From: Pseudopedobacter sp965218985
GTDB taxonomy: Bacteria > Bacteroidota > Bacteroidia > Sphingobacteriales > Sphingobacteriaceae
DNA length: 64,000 bases
Direction of reading: 5' to 3'
NCBI GenBank assembly: GCA_965218985.1
Contig: CBDCMP010000004.1
Location: forward strand, 186,001 to 250,000
This document shows, one piece after another, positions 1 to 9,482 of this stretch. The number at the start of each line of letters is the position of its first letter. Within the stretch, counting starts at the first letter, position 1. Both the position numbers and the translations under genes were made by a program. The notes beneath the pieces are model-generated. The model searched no databases. It was not told the DNA's origin and worked only from the letters and a program-made list of their open reading frames with translations.

Positions 1-1
1 C

Positions 2-184
2 CCCCTCCAACTCCTCAACGTCTTTGAATTACTCTATTGGATCGCTTTAGCCTACGGCATCAGCAAGCTCATCAACAATAATTTTGATAAAGCATTAAAA
101 ATAGTGTTGAGCAGTTATGTTCCAGCTTTAGTAGTTTGGGTGGTATTTGTGATGTTTCTAACCGTTACTTTAAACCCAGGCTAA
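2..184 (+). CDS. C-terminal end of a membrane protein (partial)
   Basis: An open frame enters from the left edge and ends at TAA 182-184. The last 60 residues hold two hydrophobic stretches separated by a short Asn/Lys-rich loop (ISKLINNNF), and the protein ends shortly after the second one, so it is the C-terminus of an integral membrane protein. It overlaps or abuts nothing downstream: the next gene starts at 186, one base after the stop, so the two are almost certainly cotranscribed with the exporter that follows. The arrangement of helices is compatible with a YIP1-like family, but that is a guess; too little is visible for a firm name. Confidence 0.6.
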   Translation, partial: PLQLLNVFELLYWIALAYGISKLINNNFDKALKIVLSSYVPALVVWVVFVMFLTVTLNPG

Positions 185-185
185 C

Positions 186-707
186 ATGAGAAAGAAAGGG
201 TTGATCATTGTTGCTATTTTAGCGGTTTTTACTGCCATCGTTTGTTTTTTGGGTTATAAAATTATAGAAAAGCAAGGTAAGAATGAAGAAATTAAAGCTA
301 TCAAAGCCAAGCTTCCAAATTTTGAGTTTTATCATTTAGATGGCAAAAAGTTCAGCAGCAAAACATTAAACTCAAACTTATCACATCTCATTATCCATTT
401 CAATACCGAGTGCGAACATTGCCAGGCAGAAGCGCAATTGATCCATCAAAATATCAAAGCATTTAAAAATGCTCAAATTGTTATGGTTGCGCCTAATCCG
501 CCAAAAGAAATCTCAGCTTTTACCAAACAATACGGTATCTATCAACATCCGGAAATTATGGTGCTTTGGGATAAAGATGATCACTTTGTTGACTGGTTTG
601 GTTCTTCACCTTTTCCTTCGGTTTTTATCTACAATAAGGAGCAGCATTTGGTTAAAGAATATCATGGTGAGGTAAAGATAGAAGTCATTATCAAATACTT
701 AAATTAA
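186..707 (+). CDS. membrane-anchored thioredoxin-like (TlpA-type) protein
   Basis: Predicted 173-residue thiol-disulfide protein acting outside the cytoplasmic membrane. Residues 5-25 form one hydrophobic signal anchor; residues 43-170 look like a redoxin domain with a C76-E-H-C79 active-site pair (instead of the usual WCxxC) and a later FPSVFIY segment that supplies the cis-proline expected opposite the active site. It starts one base after the preceding stop and is followed after 24 bp by a C39-peptidase ABC exporter. In Bacteroidota, such thioredoxin/exporter pairs handle secreted peptides, so it may reduce or oxidise a Cys-containing exported peptide; that role is inferred. No precursor peptide gene is visible in the window. 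Confidence 0.75.
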   Translation: MRKKGLIIVAILAVFTAIVCFLGYKIIEKQGKNEEIKAIKAKLPNFEFYHLDGKKFSSKTLNSNLSHLIIHFNTECEHCQAEAQLIHQNIKAFKNAQIVMVAPNPPKEISAFTKQYGIYQHPEIMVLWDKDDHFVDWFGSSPFPSVFIYNKEQHLVKEYHGEVKIEVIIKYLN

Positions 708-731
708 TTTCTTTTGGTGGAGAAATTAGAA

Positions 732-2870
732 ATGCATATTGAAAAAACGTTTACCAAACAACAAGACCAAAGTGATTGTGGCGTGGCTTGTCTGCTTTCC
801 ATCATTAAATTTCATGGCGGGAACTCTAATTTAGAAAAATTAAGGGAATTGAGCGGCACAACCAAGCAAGGCACTACTTTATTAGGGTTGTTTCAAAGTG
901 CCAATGGGCTGGGTTTGCAGGCAGAAGGTTTTGAGGCAAAAATTGAGCCCTTAAAAGATTTGTCAGACCCTTGTATATTACACGTAAGGGTAGAACAGGA
1001 TTTAGAGCATTATGTGGTATATTATGGGATAAACACTTCTAATCAATTCATCATCGGCGACCCTGCGAAAGGAATTGTTTATTTATCTGAACAGGAGTTA
1101 GAAAAAATTTGGTTAAGTAAGACATTGCTCACCCTAAAACCCAATGAGTGCTTTTTAAAAACTAAAACCCAAACTCAGGATAAGCGGGTATGGTTTTTAA
1201 ATTTAATTAAAGAGGATTATCCTATTTTAGGAATCAGCATTTTTTTGGGAATCATCATTGCTATATTAGGTTTGGCTACCGCCATATTCTCCCAGAAATT
1301 GATTGATGATATTCTGCCTAAAGCTAAAATTCAAATTTTAATTATCGGATTGGTTTGCCTGCTTTTATTGTTGCTGGTTAAAGCAGTATTAAATTTTTTA
1401 CGTCAGCATTTTTTATTGCAACAAACCAAAGATTTTAATACCCGCATTGCCAGTAATTTTTACGATGATTTATTACGGCTGCCCAAATCGTTTTTTGACC
1501 ATCGCAAAACCGGAGATATGATTTCCAGGATGAATGATACCATGCGTATCCAAAAAAGTATAGTTTATATTACAGGCTCTTTTTTTATAGATTTTATTGT
1601 GGTAGTTGTCAGCACAGTGTTCCTGTTCATTTATTCCTGGCAGGTTGCCGGTATTGCATTAACATGTATTCCGTTGATGGCTGTTATTGTTTATAAATAT
1701 CATCAGCCTATTGTACAAGGCCAGCAGCAGGTAATGGCGGCTTATGCCCGTAATGAAAGTAATTATGTAGATACCATACAAGCCATAGCTACCATCAAAG
1801 TAGCCAATAAAGAACCATTCTTTTCCCGTTTAACAAAAATGGTTTATGTCGTTTTTCAGGAGCAAAGTTTTGGTTTGGGAAAAAAAGGAAATCAGTTTGG
1901 GTTGTTAACAGAATTGTTTTCAACCATCATTATTATTTCTATAATTGCTTTTGCATCTTATCAGGTTTTAAACAAACAATTGACGATAGGGGAATTAATA
2001 GCTTTGTTAACTATTTCCGGAAGCTTATTGCCAGCCGTTACTAGGTTAGCCTTAACCAACCTGCAAATTCAGGAAGCTAAAGTTGCTTTAGACCGAATGT
2101 ATGAATTTGTTTCTATCAAACCGGAATATAAAATAGAAGATGAGACGCAGGAAGAACTAATTTTTCAATCCTTAGCTGTTGAACATGTTTCTTTTAGATT
2201 TCCCGGCAGAAAACCCATTTTAAATGCTATTTCTTTAACGATTAAAAAAGGAGAAGTTATTGCTTTATTGGGCGAAAGCGGGTGTGGTAAAAGTACTTTT
2301 GTACAGATTTTGCAAAAATTCTATACTTTTGAAAATGGGCAAATCTTTTTAAACGGTAAAAACTTCAATGAAATACCCACTCCGGATTGGAGAAGTATCA
2401 TATCTACCGTTCCGCAGGATATTAAAATTTTTACTGGTACGTTGCTATACAACATCATTTTGGATGATAAAATTGATAGTATAGAAATATTCCATCAATT
2501 TTGTACTGAACATGGGTTTGATAAATACTTTTTAAAATTACCTCAAGGATACTACACTTTGGTTGGTGAAGAGGGTATCAATTTATCAGCAGGACAAAAA
2601 CAATTGGTAGCAATTGCAAGGGCTTTATATAAGAAACCACAATTTTTAACTTTAGATGAAGTTACCTCTGCTATGGATAGAGATACTGAAAACTTTATTC
2701 TGAACCTTCTCCAAAAGCTAAGGAATGAAATGACGATCCTAATCGTTACCCATAAGTTTTATACCGCCAAAATTGCGGATAGAATTTACTTAATTCAAAA
2801 TGGTATTTCAAAAGATTTAGGCAGTCCGGGGGTGTTAGTGAGTGAAGAAACCATCTATCCTTCAAGTTAA
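732..2870 (+). CDS. C39-peptidase-containing ABC transporter (peptide exporter)
   Basis: Bacteriocin/peptide-type exporter that cleaves a leader and pumps the peptide across the inner membrane. From the ATG at 732 (preceded by GGAG, chosen over an upstream TTG at 714) it is 712 residues: C39 peptidase domain at about 10-140 with catalytic Cys16 (DCGVAC), His92 and Asp109; a transmembrane ABC domain at about 160-440 with six hydrophobic segments; and an ATPase domain at about 475-700 with Walker A GESGCGKST near 514, signature LSAGQKQ near 617 and Walker B LTLDE near 639. All catalytic positions are present, so peptidase and ATPase should both work. It forms an operon with the upstream thioredoxin-like gene. 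The cargo peptide is not encoded nearby. Confidence 0.9.
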   Translation: MHIEKTFTKQQDQSDCGVACLLSIIKFHGGNSNLEKLRELSGTTKQGTTLLGLFQSANGLGLQAEGFEAKIEPLKDLSDPCILHVRVEQDLEHYVVYYGINTSNQFIIGDPAKGIVYLSEQELEKIWLSKTLLTLKPNECFLKTKTQTQDKRVWFLNLIKEDYPILGISIFLGIIIAILGLATAIFSQKLIDDILPKAKIQILIIGLVCLLLLLLVKAVLNFLRQHFLLQQTKDFNTRIASNFYDDLLRLPKSFFDHRKTGDMISRMNDTMRIQKSIVYITGSFFIDFIVVVVSTVFLFIYSWQVAGIALTCIPLMAVIVYKYHQPIVQGQQQVMAAYARNESNYVDTIQAIATIKVANKEPFFSRLTKMVYVVFQEQSFGLGKKGNQFGLLTELFSTIIIISIIAFASYQVLNKQLTIGELIALLTISGSLLPAVTRLALTNLQIQEAKVALDRMYEFVSIKPEYKIEDETQEELIFQSLAVEHVSFRFPGRKPILNAISLTIKKGEVIALLGESGCGKSTFVQILQKFYTFENGQIFLNGKNFNEIPTPDWRSIISTVPQDIKIFTGTLLYNIILDDKIDSIEIFHQFCTEHGFDKYFLKLPQGYYTLVGEEGINLSAGQKQLVAIARALYKKPQFLTLDEVTSAMDRDTENFILNLLQKLRNEMTILIVTHKFYTAKIADRIYLIQNGISKDLGSPGVLVSEETIYPSS

Positions 2871-2875
2871 TTGAA

Positions 2876-3799
2876 TCAGGATTTATAGCTATAGTTCCTA
2901 TTCTGCAAAAAGGATAATATCGAAGTTTTTTCTGTTGGTTCAAACCACATTACCTCCTTATTCTTCCTAAACCAAGTCAATTGCCTTTTGGCAAAATTCC
3001 GGGTGTTTTGCTTAATCTTATCTATGGCTTCTTCGAGCGTGCACATACCATTTAAATGATCAAAAATCTCTGAATAGCCCACAGTTTTTAAAGCATTTAA
3101 ATGTTGATATGGTTTTAAGGATTTTACTTCTTCCAATAAGCCGTTATCCATCATTGCATCTACCCTCTGGTTGATGCTGCTATAAAGTTTTTGCCGATCC
3201 ATATCCAGGCCAATGATCACAGATTTGAATGGACGGGATTTAGCTTTTGTTTTACGGAAAGAAGAAAAAGGCTGACCTGTAGAAATGCAGACTTCCAGAG
3301 CTCTGATGATGCGTTGTGGGTTTTGTATGTCTACTTCAGCATAATACTTTGGATCAAGTTCTTTCAATTGATTTTGAAGCTTTTCTATTCCCTCTTCTGC
3401 TAATTGTTGATTGAGCTGGTTTCTTAAAGATTCATCTGCTTTGGGTAGTTCATCAAATCCATAGAGCACTGCATGAATATATAAACCTGAGCCCCCCACC
3501 ATCACCAAAACATCGTGTTTTTGAAATAGTCCCTCTATTTTTTGGATGGCTTGTTTTTCAAAGTTACCTACCGAAAAAGAATCGTGAATTGAATGAGAAT
3601 CTACAAAATGGTGCTTTATAGTTTGGAGCTCTTCGGTATTGGGTTTAGCGGTACCAATGCTCATTTCTTTGAAAAACTGACGGGAATCGGCAGAGATGAC
3701 TTCTGTGTGATGGTGTTGAGCAATTTCAATAGCCAAAGTGGTTTTACCAACAGCGGTAGGTCCAACGATGACAACTAAGGTTTTTTTGTTATTGCTCAT
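2876..3799 (-). CDS. miaA: tRNA dimethylallyltransferase
   Basis: Transfers a dimethylallyl group to N6 of A37 in tRNAs reading codons that begin with U. At 307 residues it has the normal family length. The P-loop GPTAVGKT sits at residues 13-20, followed by the SADSRQ segment that binds the substrate tRNA and the GTAKP motif; later segments MVGGSGLY and KRQLTWFRK are also typical. It is the last gene of a minus-strand run that includes cca and tsaC, and its stop lies only 5 bp from the convergent stop of the ABC exporter. Start ATG is at 3799 with no clear Shine-Dalgarno, as is usual for Bacteroidota. Confidence 0.96.
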   Translation of the reverse strand: MSNNKKTLVVIVGPTAVGKTTLAIEIAQHHHTEVISADSRQFFKEMSIGTAKPNTEELQTIKHHFVDSHSIHDSFSVGNFEKQAIQKIEGLFQKHDVLVMVGGSGLYIHAVLYGFDELPKADESLRNQLNQQLAEEGIEKLQNQLKELDPKYYAEVDIQNPQRIIRALEVCISTGQPFSSFRKTKAKSRPFKSVIIGLDMDRQKLYSSINQRVDAMMDNGLLEEVKSLKPYQHLNALKTVGYSEIFDHLNGMCTLEEAIDKIKQNTRNFAKRQLTWFRKNKEVMWFEPTEKTSILSFLQNRNYSYKS

Positions 3800-3923
3800 T
3801 TGATGAAATTTTGTGATGCTGGATTTGTTCCACCATCACCTTCTACAGGCACTTCGCTGATTATATTTTGAAGGAGTGAGCTATTTATGAACTTATAAAA
3901 TACCCGGGATGGAAAAAAATAAC

Positions 3924-4538
3924 TTATTCCTTCTCTAAATCATCCTCATCGAAGCCATCAGTTTCTGAGAATTCATCTGCAAATTCATCCTCTTCTTCTT
4001 CCTGGCCACCTTCGGTATCCGTGTTCAAACCTTCCAATTCCTCCTCATCAGCAATGACCAGGGAAGTGTCATCCATGATGAAATCTGCATCTTCATCGCC
4101 AGTGATATCAATAGCGCCCACTGTTGGAACGATGATTTTAGGAGCTTCACCAACTGCTTTGAATAAGCTGGGTAAAGTTAAGTCAGGATTGTTATCTAAA
4201 ATCTTGATCAACTCCATGTGAAATTCAAATGGCTTATCAAAATTATAGATATAGTAAAATTTTTGATGTGGGTCATCTATGAACTTGTTAAATTTAGAGT
4301 TCTCCACCAAAGCCACCCCTCTGTCTGTTTTTCGTTGGCTGGGTAAGTAGGCAAGTTCTTCATTTTTTATCCAGTGATCGTTACTTACATAAAAAGAGGA
4401 TGATTTTTCAGGATCATAGCCCAGGCACTGTAAAAAGAAGAAGTGCAGGTCTTTAAAAGTTTGATTGGATTTGATATCAATCTCACGGATCACTTCATCG
4501 TAATCTTCAAAACTTATCCTAAATCTATATATCGCCAT
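3924..4538 (-). CDS. pRiA4b ORF-3-like protein with acidic tail
   Basis: A 204-residue protein resembling the plasmid pRiA4b ORF-3 / IS1096 TnpR-like family: it opens with MAIYRFRISFEDYDEVIREI and continues with TFKDLHFFFLQCLGYD and a SFYVS.DHW segment, the usual beta-rich fold of this family. The last ~55 residues are extremely Glu/Asp-rich and probably unstructured. The molecular function of the family is not established. It sits 26 bp downstream of cca on the same strand, so cotranscription with cca is likely, and it is conserved in Bacteroidota next to tRNA genes as far as I recall. Confidence 0.7.
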   Translation of the reverse strand: MAIYRFRISFEDYDEVIREIDIKSNQTFKDLHFFFLQCLGYDPEKSSSFYVSNDHWIKNEELAYLPSQRKTDRGVALVENSKFNKFIDDPHQKFYYIYNFDKPFEFHMELIKILDNNPDLTLPSLFKAVGEAPKIIVPTVGAIDITGDEDADFIMDDTSLVIADEEELEGLNTDTEGGQEEEEDEFADEFSETDGFDEDDLEKE

Positions 4539-4564
4539 TATGCAAAAGTAATATTTTGATCAAT

Positions 4565-5977
4565 TTATTTTATCTCTTTAGCTAATTTCAAGCCAAATTT
4601 GTCCCCTAATTTTTTCATCAATTCAACGGCTTCCTCACGGTTGTTGGTGATCTCTCCTTCCAAAATAGCCTCCCTGATCTGATTTTTTATGATGCCCACT
4701 GCTCTGCCGGCCGGAATATCGAATGCCAGCATGATATCCTCACCGCTTATTGGAGGCTGCCAGTTACGAATTTGGTCTCTTTCCTCCACATCTTTTAATT
4801 TTTGCTGCACCAGTTCAAAATTATCCCTGTATTTTTTCTTTTTGTATTCGTTTTTGGTGGTCACATCTGCATGGCAAAGTTTCATCAGCGCTTCAATGTC
4901 TTCTCCGGCTTCAAAGAGCAATCGCCGCACTGCGGAATCGGTGACAATATCCTTCGCTAAAACTATCGGCCTTAGATGCAACAGCACAAGCTTTTGAACG
5001 AACTTCATCTTCTCGTTCAATGGTAATTTAAGCTGTGCAAAAATCTTTGGAACCATCCTGGCACCTTTGTCTTCGTGACCGTGGAAAGTCCAGCCATGAT
5101 TTTTTTCAAATCTTTTGGTGGCAGGTTTGGCGATGTCATGTAAAATAGCGGCCCACCGTAACCACAGGTCGTCAGTTGTGGCACCTATATTATCCAGCAC
5201 CTCAAGGGTATGATAAAAATTATCTTTATGACCTTTCCCTTCTACGAAATCCACACCATATAGATCAACCATTTGGGGAAAAATCTCTTTCAGTAATCCG
5301 GTATCGAATAAATATTTAAAACCGACGGAAGGCAACGGGGAGAGAATGATTTTATTCAGCTCGTCTGTTATGCGTTCTTTTGATACAATCCGGATCCGCT
5401 CTTTATTTTTTTTTATGGCATTGATGGCGTCGTTCGCAATAGTGAAATTTAATTGTGCAGCAAACCGAACCGCCCGCATCATCCTTAAAGGATCATCAGA
5501 GAAAGTCTCCTCCGGATTTAAAGGAGTGATGATCAGCTTCTTTTCGATATCTTTTAAACCATTGAAAGGATCCACTAATTCTCCAAATCTGTCAGTGGAT
5601 AAATTAATGGCCATGGCATTGATAGTGAAATCGCGACGTCTCTGGTCCTCGGCTAAAGAGCCGTCTTCCACAATAGGTTTTCTGGACTCAGACCGGTATG
5701 ATTCTTTTCTTGCACCCACAAACTCCACCTCCAAATCTTGGTAACGAAGCATGGCTGTCCCAAAACTTTTGAAAACAGTGACCGGTGTGTTTAACAGCTC
5801 ACCTAACCTCTGCGCAAAATCAGGTCCGCTGCCTAACACCACTATGTCCACATCTTTTGAGGGCCTGCTTAAGAAAATATCCCTAACAAATCCTCCAATC
5901 GCAAAGGTCTCGACAGCCATTTTTTCAGCTAACAAGGAGATGTCCTTAAAAATAGGATGTTGGAGGTGTGATTTCAT
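4565..5977 (-). CDS. cca: CCA-adding tRNA nucleotidyltransferase with HD domain
   Basis: Class II nucleotidyltransferase that builds or repairs the 3' CCA end of tRNA, or a closely related poly(A) polymerase-type enzyme. In the 470-residue product the head domain shows GGFVRD at 28-33 and the metal-binding D-V-D at 42-44; RRRDFTINAMA near 113 is the nucleotide-recognition stretch, and DPLRMMRAVRFAAQL follows near 162. A C-terminal HD phosphohydrolase domain has His256 (YHTLE) and His280-Asp281 (LHDIAKP). The HD fusion fits the bacterial CCA enzymes that also have 2',3'-phosphodiesterase activity. It lies between tsaC (48 bp) and the pRiA4b-like gene (26 bp), all tRNA-oriented and on one strand. 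Confidence 0.92.
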   Translation of the reverse strand: MKSHLQHPIFKDISLLAEKMAVETFAIGGFVRDIFLSRPSKDVDIVVLGSGPDFAQRLGELLNTPVTVFKSFGTAMLRYQDLEVEFVGARKESYRSESRKPIVEDGSLAEDQRRRDFTINAMAINLSTDRFGELVDPFNGLKDIEKKLIITPLNPEETFSDDPLRMMRAVRFAAQLNFTIANDAINAIKKNKERIRIVSKERITDELNKIILSPLPSVGFKYLFDTGLLKEIFPQMVDLYGVDFVEGKGHKDNFYHTLEVLDNIGATTDDLWLRWAAILHDIAKPATKRFEKNHGWTFHGHEDKGARMVPKIFAQLKLPLNEKMKFVQKLVLLHLRPIVLAKDIVTDSAVRRLLFEAGEDIEALMKLCHADVTTKNEYKKKKYRDNFELVQQKLKDVEERDQIRNWQPPISGEDIMLAFDIPAGRAVGIIKNQIREAILEGEITNNREEAVELMKKLGDKFGLKLAKEIK

Positions 5978-6025
5978 AAAGCGAAAGCAAAAATGCTATT
6001 AAATGTCCGGTTCACAAAGTAAATG

Positions 6026-6592
6026 TCATTTTCTGATGAAAGCGAATTGCCCGTCAGGTTCTAATTTCATGATGGTGGAGGGTTGCTTTCTCTCCCCGCT
6101 TTCTTGCTCCAGATCAACCACATGATCCACACCGTTGATGATGGTTTCATTGATTTCTGAAAAGTTGGCCGGTGTAGCGTCTCCGCTGATGTTCGCAGAA
6201 GTGGAGATCACAGGTTTGCGAAAACGTTGAATCAACTGCCGGCAGAAATCGTGTTTAACGATTCGGATTCCCACGGTGCCATCCTTACTGATCACATTTG
6301 AAGCGAGGTTTTTGGCTTTTGAATAGATGATAGTCAGCGGTTTCTCCGTATATGCCATTAAATCATAAGCGATATCAGGAACATCGCTCACGTAGCTTTG
6401 CAGTTTGTTCTCAGTGTCTAAGAGGATGATCATGCTTTTGCTGTCCTCCCGTTTTTTCAACGCATAAATTTTAGCGACTGCTTGGGGATTGGTGGCATCA
6501 CATCCGAGCCCCCAAACGGTGTCTGTGGGATAGAGGATAACTCCACCTGATTTTAGAACCTCTAAAGCTTTGACAATTTCTTCTTTGAGCAT
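6026..6592 (-). CDS. tsaC: L-threonylcarbamoyladenylate synthase (Sua5/YciO/YrdC family)
   Basis: Makes threonylcarbamoyl-AMP from Thr, bicarbonate and ATP for t6A37 modification of tRNA. The 188-residue product is the short YrdC/TsaC form without the Sua5 C-terminal domain. Visible hallmarks are ILYPTDTVWGLGCDA near residue 19, KKREDSKSMIILL near 46 and the nucleotide-site segment KPVISTSANISGD near 128. It stands directly upstream of cca on the same strand with 48 bp between them, giving a small tRNA-maturation group (tsaC, cca, miaA). Confidence 0.93.
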   Translation of the reverse strand: MLKEEIVKALEVLKSGGVILYPTDTVWGLGCDATNPQAVAKIYALKKREDSKSMIILLDTENKLQSYVSDVPDIAYDLMAYTEKPLTIIYSKAKNLASNVISKDGTVGIRIVKHDFCRQLIQRFRKPVISTSANISGDATPANFSEINETIINGVDHVVDLEQESGERKQPSTIMKLEPDGQFAFIRK

Positions 6593-6659
6593 AGTATCTG
6601 TGATTAATGAGTTAGATGAATGATGAATTAAAAGCTTAATCTCTTATTAAAATCAAGCT

Positions 6660-7547
6660 TTAAATACTTAAGAAATCTCCATTTTCAAATAAGTTTTGTG
6701 CGATAACCACTTTAAAATTACGAAGTGAAATATCGTCAGCATCGCTTTTAATAAGACATAATGGTTTTCCCCCATAAAAAGAAGCCCACATAGAATAACT
6801 GCTCGGAGGTCCTAATATAAAATCGCACAAACTCAACCCATATAAATCTTCTATCTCATTTGAATTTTCAATTTGGAAGGTTTCAGATAAATGAAGTGTA
6901 CTCAAATTTATAGGCTCATTAGAGCAGATAAGGAAGCCAACTCTTTTGTCTCTTGTACATTTCTCATTTTTAAGCTGTTTCATTAATTTTTCATAGGTTG
7001 CATCCTCGAAAAAATAGAGGCCATTTTTATACGTTTTGTAATCACCTCTTCTGATATGGATTCCAACGATTATATCAAACTGGTTTTTTTTCAATTCAAA
7101 AAGGTTTTCAACTTTACTTTTTGATGCCTTTGCCGGAGCGTAAATCTCTCGCAATTGCGTATGGTTAGCTAAAAGAAACTTGTTGAAAAAGGATACTTCC
7201 CATGCAGAGGCAAACAGCAGTGATTTTTTTTTATCCAAATAAGAATAGGGGATATCGGCCTTTATTGTTTTTTTTTGGAGGAAATATATATTGAACAGCG
7301 CAAGTAATGAAGGAGGGATGATTCTTAAACATTTGATGGAAAAACGCAGTAGAATTTGAAAATATTTACCCTTATTTGGAGAAAAGCGGATATTATTTAT
7401 TCGATTTAGATTTTCAAATAAATGTGCATACTCTCCAAAAAATGGGATAATGATCTCCCCGTTGTCTCCTAAACATTTAGCCACCAAGGGAGCTTGTGAC
7501 CAGATTCTATTACAAAGCTGATTTGGTTTATCGTTCAGTATAATCAT
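6660..7547 (-). CDS. fucosyltransferase-like glycosyltransferase
   Basis: A 295-residue soluble enzyme with the hallmark of alpha-1,2/O-fucosyltransferases: HIRRGDY at residues 164-170 (the GDP-fucose-binding HxRxGD motif), then VGFLICSNEP and the late FILGPPSSYSMWASFYG segment that closes the donor site. No signal peptide or membrane segment. It is followed on the same strand by nothing related but preceded by two GT2 glycosyltransferases, which suggests a small surface-glycan locus. The exact acceptor cannot be told; GT11-like is the best fit. The codons are AT-rich relative to tsaC next door, so horizontal acquisition with the two GT2 genes is possible. Confidence 0.7.
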   Translation of the reverse strand: MIILNDKPNQLCNRIWSQAPLVAKCLGDNGEIIIPFFGEYAHLFENLNRINNIRFSPNKGKYFQILLRFSIKCLRIIPPSLLALFNIYFLQKKTIKADIPYSYLDKKKSLLFASAWEVSFFNKFLLANHTQLREIYAPAKASKSKVENLFELKKNQFDIIVGIHIRRGDYKTYKNGLYFFEDATYEKLMKQLKNEKCTRDKRVGFLICSNEPINLSTLHLSETFQIENSNEIEDLYGLSLCDFILGPPSSYSMWASFYGGKPLCLIKSDADDISLRNFKVVIAQNLFENGDFLSI

Positions 7548-7700
7548 AGTTTAAATACAAATATATGAATCAAATGGCCCATGATCATGCATGTAAATTC
7601 TAATTATCCTTAATTGCGTTTATTCAGATCCCTAAAACCGGGTTCAGGTAAAATTACCAGATTCGCACCAGGCATGATAAGTAAAAAAACCAGCATCTCA

Positions 7701-8561
7701 TCAAGAACCATTATAGCTACCATTAAAGTTCGTAATTGGGTGTTGAGATGATGAACTGAGATTTACCAATCCATTAAGGCATCTATAGTTCTTTTTCCTT
7801 TGTTTCTCGTTCATGATAGCTACATTCTCCTCTTGGGATATCCAATTCTCTTTGTGATACAGGTGATATTGTATGGCAAAATATCGAGCTGATTCCAGGG
7901 TGTATCCAAGACCTTTAAATCGCCAGACCAGATCAATATCTTCTCCGATGGCCGGGAGAACATAATCTTCATCAAAACCATTGATATCGATTAAGGAATC
8001 TTTGTAACAAGAGAAGTTACAACCTGTGATCCATTTTATCTTTTTTCTTTTTGCTAATGATCCCAATACAGAGCCTGGTGAGATATAAACACCCTCTTCA
8101 AAAAAGGCCACTTTATCTTTGAATAATGAAATAGTGTTTGAAAGAAGTCGCTTTTCGAATAATAGTAATGGGGTTTTTCTTAAAAGATCACTGAATTTCA
8201 AACCCAATTTAATTCTTTTGCCTACCAAAATTTTTTTAGGTCCAGCTAATTTTATATGATTTTCTATAAATTTATGATGTGGCACGCAATCTCCATCAAT
8301 GAAAATCACATAATCATGCTTTGCAGCTCTCACAGCATTATTCAGCGCTTTATTTTTTTGCCAGCCTCGATCTGGCTGAGATAGGTGTACAAGACGAAGC
8401 GCAGCCGTGTGATTTTTCAGAAAAAGCTTCATCTCCTCACTTTCTCCATCCTCTGAAATGATGATTTCTGTAGGCATAACAGTTTGATGTGCTAAAGCAT
8501 TTAAAATCACTTCAAGATCATTAGTGTTTTTATATACAGATATGATGAGACTAACTTCCAT
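7701..8561 (-). CDS. family 2 glycosyltransferase
   Basis: A 286-residue GT-A glycosyltransferase. SLIISVYKN at the start and IIISEDGES near 33 are the nucleotide-sugar-binding strands; FIDGDCVPHHKF near 92 carries the metal-binding D-x-D type motif; ITGCNFSCYK and GFDEDYVLPAIGEDIDLVWRF near 178-210 are the acceptor-side region with the catalytic acidic residues (EDID). No membrane segment is evident. It overlaps the preceding GT2 gene by 11 bp (8551-8561), so the two are translationally coupled. Likely builds a lipopolysaccharide or capsule side chain; substrate unknown. Confidence 0.85.
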   Translation of the reverse strand: MEVSLIISVYKNTNDLEVILNALAHQTVMPTEIIISEDGESEEMKLFLKNHTAALRLVHLSQPDRGWQKNKALNNAVRAAKHDYVIFIDGDCVPHHKFIENHIKLAGPKKILVGKRIKLGLKFSDLLRKTPLLLFEKRLLSNTISLFKDKVAFFEEGVYISPGSVLGSLAKRKKIKWITGCNFSCYKDSLIDINGFDEDYVLPAIGEDIDLVWRFKGLGYTLESARYFAIQYHLYHKENWISQEENVAIMNEKQRKKNYRCLNGLVNLSSSSQHPITNFNGSYNGS

Positions 8562-9387
8562 GATGTTTATTTATACCATAAGCAGTCCAAATCAATTTGT
8601 CATTTAAAGTGATTTTTCTGATTGCATTATTTTTATCAATAGCGGTCTTATCTTTATAAGACCTTTCGTGGTCTAAATGGATGCAAATCGCACTATACCT
8701 TAACTGTATTGGTTTGATGCCAAGATTCATCATGCGTTCACCCAATTCCCTATCCTCACCACCATATTGCATTCTTTCATCAAAGCCGTTCACTTTAAGG
8801 ATATCTTTTTTCCATCCGGAGGCGTTATGACCATTCCAAGTGGCTTTCGTTGGGGTAAAAGCATTTAAAAATTGCTCCAGTCTGCCTTGACTGGTCAGTT
8901 TCATCATTTTAAATGTTTTCGAGACGCCATTTTGGTAAAGCCAATTTTTTTGAAAAACATGTTGCGCATAGATGGTATCTTTGATAATGAATTTACTCGT
9001 GACGATAGGGAGTTTGAAATATCCTCCTGAAAGAAAATAACCTGTTTTTCTATTTCTAAAATGTGTTTCTACAAAATCTTTCCTAGGGATACAATCTCCG
9101 TCAGAAAATAACAGATAATCACTTGCTGACTGTAAAATCGCCTTATTTAGAATTTTGGTTTTCTGAAACCCATTATCTGGATGCCAAACATGCTTTATTT
9201 GGAGTGTTTCTTTACGAACGAATTGGTCTATCAACTTTTTGGTTTCCATTGTTGAACCATCGTCAGCAATCACCAATTCAAAATTTTTGAAGGTTTGGAC
9301 TTCATAGCCCCACAAAACCTTTTTAAGCCATTCCACATGATTATAAGTGGATATGATTACTGATATAGTGGGCTCTTGATCATTCAT
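8551..9387 (-). CDS. family 2 glycosyltransferase
   Basis: A 278-residue GT2 enzyme homologous in layout to its downstream neighbour: SVIISTYNH at residue 8, LVIADDGST near 38, LFSDGDCIPRKDF near 93 with the metal-binding acidic motif, and NGHNASGWKKDILKVNGFDE then YGGEDRELGERM near 185-215. Its last codons overlap the start of the next GT2 gene. These two plus the fucosyltransferase-like gene make a three-gene glycan segment inserted between tsaC and dapD. Confidence 0.86.
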   Translation of the reverse strand: MNDQEPTISVIISTYNHVEWLKKVLWGYEVQTFKNFELVIADDGSTMETKKLIDQFVRKETLQIKHVWHPDNGFQKTKILNKAILQSASDYLLFSDGDCIPRKDFVETHFRNRKTGYFLSGGYFKLPIVTSKFIIKDTIYAQHVFQKNWLYQNGVSKTFKMMKLTSQGRLEQFLNAFTPTKATWNGHNASGWKKDILKVNGFDERMQYGGEDRELGERMMNLGIKPIQLRYSAICIHLDHERSYKDKTAIDKNNAIRKITLNDKLIWTAYGINKHHGS

Positions 9388-9482
9388 AAATCTTTACATT
9401 AAATATCAAGCGTGTTAATGAAGACTGTCTTAATCATTTTCTTCTTATTGCTGCTAGTGAAAAGGTAAATAAGTTGATGAAA

